Assembly (NCBI GenBank): GCA_017889845.1
Contig: JAGGAJ010000062.1
Coordinates: 1 to 9,757, forward strand
Length of the DNA stretch: 9,757 bases
Direction of reading: 5' to 3'
Source: Deltaproteobacteria bacterium
Lineage (GTDB): Bacteria > Desulfobacterota > Deferrimicrobia > Deferrimicrobiales > Deferrimicrobiaceae
Shown here one piece after another: positions 6,172 through 9,757 of the stretch (positions are counted from its first letter, which is position 1; each line of letters begins with the position of its first letter). Below the pieces are notes generated by a model, which searched no databases, had not been told where the DNA came from, and saw only the letters and a list, made by a program, of their open reading frames with translations. A program made the position numbers and the translations under genes.

Positions 6172-6595
6172 CCTCTCCTTCGCCTCCCGCCACGCCGTCC
6201 GCACCGTAGGAACTGATGTCGTAGTCGCCGTGCGACCCGGGGCTCACGTACACGTACGGGTTCCCCCACGGGTCCTTCGGCACGCGGTCCAGGTAACCGC
6301 CTTTCCGGTAATTCTTCGGGGCCCGGCCCGCTTCGGGCAACCGCACGAGGGCTTCCAGCCCCTGGTCCGTCCCAGGGAAGAAGCCGTTGTCCAGCTTAAA
6401 GAGCTCGAGCGCCTGCTCGATGCTCTTGATCTGGACGCGCGACTGGGTCTTCTTCGCCTCCTCGGTCCGACCGATCAGCTTGGGGACGACGAGCGCTGCC
6501 AGGAGGCCGAGGATGACGATGACCACCATGATCTCGATCAGGGTGAACCCCGCCCGGTCGCGTAGCCTGCGGTCCCGCATTCGTTTCACTTCCAT
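6140..6595 (-). CDS. gspG: Major pseudopilin GspG
   Basis: Main subunit of the T2SS pseudopilus, made as a prepilin and processed by the prepilin peptidase GspO/PilD. The 151-residue precursor has a basic leader ending in Gly16. Cleavage before Phe17 leaves FTLIEIMVVIVILGLLAALV with the conserved Glu at +5 (Glu21), needed for assembly and N-methylation. The core motifs LDNGFFPGTDQGLEAL (68-83), YLDRVPKDPWGNPYVY (101-116) and the acidic C-terminal loop DISSYGADG...DADINSW (126-148) match GspG. That loop is where characterised GspG proteins bind calcium. The ATG at 6595 has an excellent AGGAGGG 5 bases upstream. An internal ATG at codon 6 would still give a leader of 11 residues but has no comparable ribosome binding site. 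The gene overlaps the next one, gspH, by 32 bases. Confidence 0.98.
   Translation of the reverse strand: MEVKRMRDRRLRDRAGFTLIEIMVVIVILGLLAALVVPKLIGRTEEAKKTQSRVQIKSIEQALELFKLDNGFFPGTDQGLEALVRLPEAGRAPKNYRKGGYLDRVPKDPWGNPYVYVSPGSHGDYDISSYGADGVAGGEGEDADINSWETP
6175..6180 (-). promoter_or_regulatory. Shine-Dalgarno site that supports the gspH start at 6171
   Basis: The coding strand reads AAGGAG three bases before the ATG at 6171, inside the gspG coding region. The spacing is short, but the alternative upstream GTG at 6204 has no purine-rich sequence before it, so this site decides the start. Confidence 0.55.
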
Positions 6596-6600
6596 CGGAT

Positions 6601-6607
6601 CCCTCCT
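6601..6607 (-). promoter_or_regulatory. Shine-Dalgarno site for gspG, overlapping the gspF stop
   Basis: The coding strand reads AGGAGGG, five bases before the gspG ATG, and its first two bases are part of the gspF TAG stop. A strong site fits the need for far more GspG, the filament subunit, than of the platform proteins encoded just upstream. It also fixes the gspG start at 6595. Confidence 0.8.
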
Positions 6608-7811
6608 ATCGGACGATCTGGGAGATGTCGAGCAGCGGCAAGAGGATCGACACGACGATGAAGGCGACGACGCCTCCCATGGCCAGGATGATCAGCGGTT
6701 CGAGGAGGGAGAGGAGGCGGGTGAGACGCGCGTTCGTCTCCTCGTCCATCGCGTCCGCCGCCCGGGTGAGCATCTCGCCGAGCGTGCCGCTCTCCTCGCC
6801 GATCGCCACCATCTGGACGAGGGCGGGGGGGATCTCGGGGTGCGGGCGCAGGGCCTCGGAAAGGGTCGTCCCTTCCACGACGCGGTCCGCCGAGGCCGCG
6901 ATGCGCTCCGCGATCACCGCGTTCCCGACGACGGGGGCCACGATGCGGAGGGCCCGGTCGACGGTGATGCCCCCGGAGACCAGCGTGGAGAGGGTCCGGG
7001 CAAAACGCGAAAGCGCGGAGAGGTAAGCCAGCCGCCCCGTAAGGGGCATCCGCAGCAAGAAGGCGTCGCGGGCCCGCTTCCCCCGATCCGTGGCGAGGTA
7101 CTTCCGGGCGAGAAGGGTAGCGCCTCCCGCCGCGAGGAGGAGCGCCCACCAACCGGCCGCGAGGACGTCGGTGACCGCGATGAGGACGCGCGTCGGCAGG
7201 GGGAGCGCCTTTCCGAGGTGCGCGAAGATCCCGACGATCTTCGGCACGACGAAGGTCAGCAGGAAGATCACGACGAGGCTCGCCACCACGGCCATCAGCA
7301 GCGGGTAGGTCAACGCCGAACGGATGCGGCCCTTCGTGCGGGCCTGCCCCTCGAGATGGTCCGCCAGCCGGGAGAGGGACAGCGCCAGCGTCCCGCTCTC
7401 CTCCCCGGCGCGCACCATCGCCGCGTACAGGTCCGGGAACGTGCCGGGCCGGGTCTCGATGGCGCGGGCGAGGGAGGCGCCTTCGCGCACCGCCTCCTGG
7501 ACGTCGAGCAGGATCTGGCGGCTCTCCGGGTCGTCCACCTGGACCGCCACCGACTGCAGCGCCGAAACCAGGGGGACGCCCGCACCCACCAGCGTGGTGA
7601 GCTGCCGCGTGAGGAGGGGGAGGAACTCCTGCCGTCCGAGGAGGGAAGGGAGGAAAGAGGCCTTCCGGCCCGAGGGCCCCTCGTGCAGGGCGAGGGGGAA
7701 CACGCCCTCCGCGTGGAGTTTCTTCCGGGCGAGGGGGAGGCTGTCGGCCTCCAGTGTCCCCTTCGTCTCCACGCCGGCCCGGGAGATCCCCTTGTAGCGG
7801 TATGTCGGCAC
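6606..7811 (-). CDS. gspF: Type II secretion system inner-membrane platform protein GspF
   Basis: Polytopic inner-membrane protein at the centre of the assembly platform; it couples GspE ATPase movement to pseudopilin extraction from the membrane. It has 401 residues, the usual length. The start MPTYRYKGISRAG is typical of GspF. Two tandem T2SSF domains are seen, each with the family motif: AGEESGTL (135-142) and IGEESGTL (337-344). Predicted membrane helices lie at about 169-190, 218-235 and 368-393. The start codon is GTG (7811-7809). An AGGAGG lies inside the end of gspE, 11 bases upstream, which is a long but usable spacing. The TAG stop (6608-6606) overlaps the gspG Shine-Dalgarno sequence, so the two genes are probably translated together. 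Confidence 0.98.
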   Translation of the reverse strand: MPTYRYKGISRAGVETKGTLEADSLPLARKKLHAEGVFPLALHEGPSGRKASFLPSLLGRQEFLPLLTRQLTTLVGAGVPLVSALQSVAVQVDDPESRQILLDVQEAVREGASLARAIETRPGTFPDLYAAMVRAGEESGTLALSLSRLADHLEGQARTKGRIRSALTYPLLMAVVASLVVIFLLTFVVPKIVGIFAHLGKALPLPTRVLIAVTDVLAAGWWALLLAAGGATLLARKYLATDRGKRARDAFLLRMPLTGRLAYLSALSRFARTLSTLVSGGITVDRALRIVAPVVGNAVIAERIAASADRVVEGTTLSEALRPHPEIPPALVQMVAIGEESGTLGEMLTRAADAMDEETNARLTRLLSLLEPLIILAMGGVVAFIVVSILLPLLDISQIVR

Positions 7812-7817
7812 CGCGGG

Positions 7818-9341
7818 CTAATCCTCCTGCGTGACGCGGAGGACCTCCTCCGCCGAGGTGACGCCGGCCTGCACCTTCTCCGCGCCGGCCGCCAGCAGCG
7901 TCCGCATCCCCCGGGACACGGCGAGGGCGCGGATGCCGTCCGCGTCGGAGCGGGTCAGGATGGCCGTGCGGACCGTCTCGTCGGCGGGGAGGATCTCGAA
8001 CAGGGCGATCCGTCCGGAATAACCCGTGTGGAGGCACTTCTCGCACCCCGCGGGACGGTAGAAGGGGGCGGAGGGGGGTGACTGCAGGCCGATCCCGCGG
8101 GCTTCCTCCGGGGTGGGCGCGTACGCCGCCTTGCACGCAGGGCACAGGCGCCGGACCAGCCGCTGGGCCACCACCGCGGAGAGGGAGGAGGCCACGAGGA
8201 ACGGTTCGATCCCCATGTCGACCAGCCGGGTCACGGCGCTGGCGGCGTCGTTGGTGTGCAGCGTCGAGAGGACCAGGTGCCCGGTGAGGGACGCCTGGAT
8301 CGCGATCTCGGCGGTCTCCGCGTCGCGGATCTCGCCCACCATGATGATGTCGGGGTCCTGCCGCAGGATCGACCGCAGGCCGTTGGCGAAGGTCAGGTGG
8401 ATCTTCGGGTTGACCTGGATCTGTCCGATCCCCCGGATCTGGTACTCCACCGGGTCCTCGATCGTGATGATGTTCTTCGTCCCGGAATCGAGCCGGCGCA
8501 GGGCGGCATAGAGCGTCGTGGTCTTGCCGGATCCGGTCGGGCCCGTCACCAGGACGATCCCGCTCGAACGGGAGAGGAAGCGCTCGATGAGCGACAGCTC
8601 CGGGGGCGACAGGCCGAGGTCGGACAGGCCCACGACGACGTTCGTGCGGTCGAGGAGGCGCAGCACGGCGCGCTCCCCGAAGGACGTCGGCACGGTGGAG
8701 ACCCGGATGTCGATCTCCTTCCCCCCCATGCGGATCCGGATGCGCCCGTCCTGGGGAAGGCGGCGCTCCGCGATGTCCAGGCCGGCCATGACCTTGACCC
8801 GCGACACCGCCGGCGCGTGCCACTTCCTCGGGGCGGTCACCATGTTGTACAGGATCCCGTCCACCCGGTTCCGGACGGCCAGCTCCTTCTCGTACGGCTC
8901 GAAATGGATGTCGCTGGACCGGTCGCGGATAGCGCGGAAAAGGACGGAGTGGACGAACCGGATGACGGGGGCCTCGTCGGGCGAGTCGAGGAGGTCCCGG
9001 GTCTCCTCGATGGTCGCGGCGACGTCGAGGTCCCACTCCCCGGAGAGCCCCTCCACGATCTCCCTCTCGGGAGTCTGGGACCGCTCGTACGCCGCGTCGA
9101 TGCGGGCGAGGACGTCTTCCGGGGACGCGGCGACCACGCGGGAGAGGCCGGCCAGGAACCGCATCTCGTCGATCGCCTCCCGCGTTTCCGGTTTCCCGGA
9201 GAGGAGGACGGCCTCCCCGGCCGGGTTCCTGCACGGCAGCAGGAGATGCTTCCGCGCGTACCCGATCGGGATCTTCGGGAGGAGGGACAGGTCCGGCGTC
9301 AGCTCCCCCAGACCCGGGACGGGTGCGGATTTTCCGGTCAT
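7818..9341 (-). CDS. gspE: Type II secretion system ATPase GspE
   Basis: Cytoplasmic hexameric ATPase that powers pseudopilus assembly at the inner-membrane platform. The 507-residue length is normal. An N-terminal domain (about 1-110; IPIGYARKHLLLPC at 25-38) resembles the GspE N1 region that docks on GspL. It is followed by an N2-like segment with SDIHFEPY (143-150) and RLPQDGRIRIRMGGKEIDIR (194-213). The ATPase domain shows Walker A GPTGSGKTTT (267-276), the Asp box IITIEDPVEYQ (291-301), Walker B ILRQDPDIIMVGEIRD (325-340) and the His box TGHLVLSTLHTN (353-364). A tetracysteine zinc motif (CPAC at 400-403, CEKC at 433-436) is present as in canonical GspE. The ATG at 9341 overlaps the gspD stop (ATGA). 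The TAG at 7820-7818 is followed 6 bases later by gspF. All catalytic motifs are intact. PilB is the alternative family, but the context decides for GspE. Confidence 0.98.
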   Translation of the reverse strand: MTGKSAPVPGLGELTPDLSLLPKIPIGYARKHLLLPCRNPAGEAVLLSGKPETREAIDEMRFLAGLSRVVAASPEDVLARIDAAYERSQTPEREIVEGLSGEWDLDVAATIEETRDLLDSPDEAPVIRFVHSVLFRAIRDRSSDIHFEPYEKELAVRNRVDGILYNMVTAPRKWHAPAVSRVKVMAGLDIAERRLPQDGRIRIRMGGKEIDIRVSTVPTSFGERAVLRLLDRTNVVVGLSDLGLSPPELSLIERFLSRSSGIVLVTGPTGSGKTTTLYAALRRLDSGTKNIITIEDPVEYQIRGIGQIQVNPKIHLTFANGLRSILRQDPDIIMVGEIRDAETAEIAIQASLTGHLVLSTLHTNDAASAVTRLVDMGIEPFLVASSLSAVVAQRLVRRLCPACKAAYAPTPEEARGIGLQSPPSAPFYRPAGCEKCLHTGYSGRIALFEILPADETVRTAILTRSDADGIRALAVSRGMRTLLAAGAEKVQAGVTSAEEVLRVTQED

Positions 9342-9757
9342 TGCCCGTTCGTCCCGAAGTCGGGCAGCACGCCGTCGGCCTGCTGCCGCTTCCGTTCGAA
9401 CTCCCTCCGCAGTCTCTCGGATTTCTCCAGGGTCCTCCCGACCATGTCGGACGGTTCCTTGATGATGTGCGGCGTGAGCATGATGAGGAGGTTCGTCTTC
9501 TTCTTGGTGACCGAGTCGAACCGGAAGAGGCGGCCCAGCAGCGGGATGTCCCCCAGAAGGGGGACCTTGTTTTGCGAGGTGTTGATCTGCTCCTGCATCA
9601 GGCCGCCCAGGAGGACCGAGTCCCCGTTCTTGACGAGGGCATTGGTCCGGGTGGACCTCTTCGTCGTCGTCGGCCCGATGGTGGTGGACAGCAGGAGGGA
9701 CGCATCCTTGAGGGCGGAAGCCTCCTGGTAAATGTCGAGCAGGACGAACTCGCTCTC
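9338..9757 (-). CDS. gspD: Type II secretion system secretin GspD, C-terminal 139 residues (5' part outside window)
   Basis: GspD forms the outer-membrane secretin ring through which T2SS cargo leaves the cell. The frame is open from the last base of the window and ends at TGA (9340-9338), so only the C-terminal 139 residues are seen. They carry the end of the secretin core: the gate region LLGGLMQEQINTSQNKVPLL (local residues 49-68), GDIPLLGRLF (69-78) and the closing strand KTNLLIMLTPHII (87-99). These are classic secretin signatures. After the core comes a charged, probably helical tail of about 40 residues (EKSERLRREFERKRQQ, 111-126). It sits where some GspD proteins carry the S-domain that binds a pilotin; whether it does so here is unknown. 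The stop overlaps the gspE start as ATGA, implying translational coupling. PilQ was considered, but the gspE-gspK neighbourhood makes GspD the clear choice. Confidence 0.95.
   Translation of the reverse strand, partial: ESEFVLLDIYQEASALKDASLLLSTTIGPTTTKRSTRTNALVKNGDSVLLGGLMQEQINTSQNKVPLLGDIPLLGRLFRFDSVTKKKTNLLIMLTPHIIKEPSDMVGRTLEKSERLRREFERKRQQADGVLPDFGTNGQ

Noticed and set aside
5656..6204. Longer gspH starting at GTG 6204
   Set aside because: No ribosome binding site precedes that GTG; the ATG at 6171 has AAGGAG upstream and a normal leader length.
6586..9234. An 882-codon open frame on the minus strand, overlapping gspE and gspF
   Set aside because: The translation is almost only Arg, Pro, Gly, His and Asp with no domain or membrane pattern. 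It is an out-of-frame shadow made possible by high G+C; gspE and gspF in the same place have intact family motifs.
3650..9731. Long plus-strand open frames (for example 3650-4702, 6387-8081, 8256-9731)
   Set aside because: Each lies antisense to a well-supported gsp gene and has a composition typical of GC-rich shadow frames (Arg/Gly/Glu/Asp-rich, no motifs). No plus-strand ribosome binding sites or gene spacing support them.

Overview
The window is the interior of a single long, densely packed operon on the minus strand. It encodes a type II secretion system (T2SS), the machine that moves folded periplasmic proteins across the outer membrane. Both ends are cut by the window: it opens (high coordinates) inside the secretin gene gspD and closes (low coordinates) inside gspL. 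Every base of real coding content lies on the minus strand. The largest gap between genes is 29 bases, and most neighbours overlap or abut. The very high G+C content, the diderm-specific machinery and the large AsmA-like GspN suggest a GC-rich deltaproteobacterial lineage (Desulfobacterota/Desulfuromonadota-like). That placement is an inference from gene content, not a taxonomic result.

In transcription order the genes are gspD (C-terminal end), gspE (ATPase), gspF (inner-membrane platform), gspG (major pseudopilin), gspH, gspI, gspJ and gspK (minor pseudopilins). Then come an unnamed secreted-protein gene (2055-3635), gspN, and gspL (3' end missing). D to K follow the usual T2SS order exactly. 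After gspK the order departs from the common K-L-M-N series: the secreted-protein gene and gspN lie between gspK and gspL. No gspC, gspM or gspO is visible; they may lie outside the window.

The working picture is standard. GspE hydrolyses ATP at the inner-membrane platform of GspF and GspL. The platform assembles a GspG pseudopilus capped by the GspH/I/J/K tip, and this pushes cargo through the GspD secretin. The one gene not explained by that machine is at 2055-3635. It encodes a 526-residue protein with a Sec signal peptide, seven degenerate two-strand repeats that look like a seven-bladed beta-propeller, and a C-terminal tail built like a sorting signal (Cys-containing motif, hydrophobic helix, basic end). 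It overlaps the gspN start by 11 bases, so it belongs to the operon. It is a good candidate for a dedicated cargo, or a surface-anchored accessory protein, of this T2SS.

No RNA genes, mobile elements, CRISPR arrays, promoters or terminators were recognised, and no gene-free stretch over 300 bases exists.
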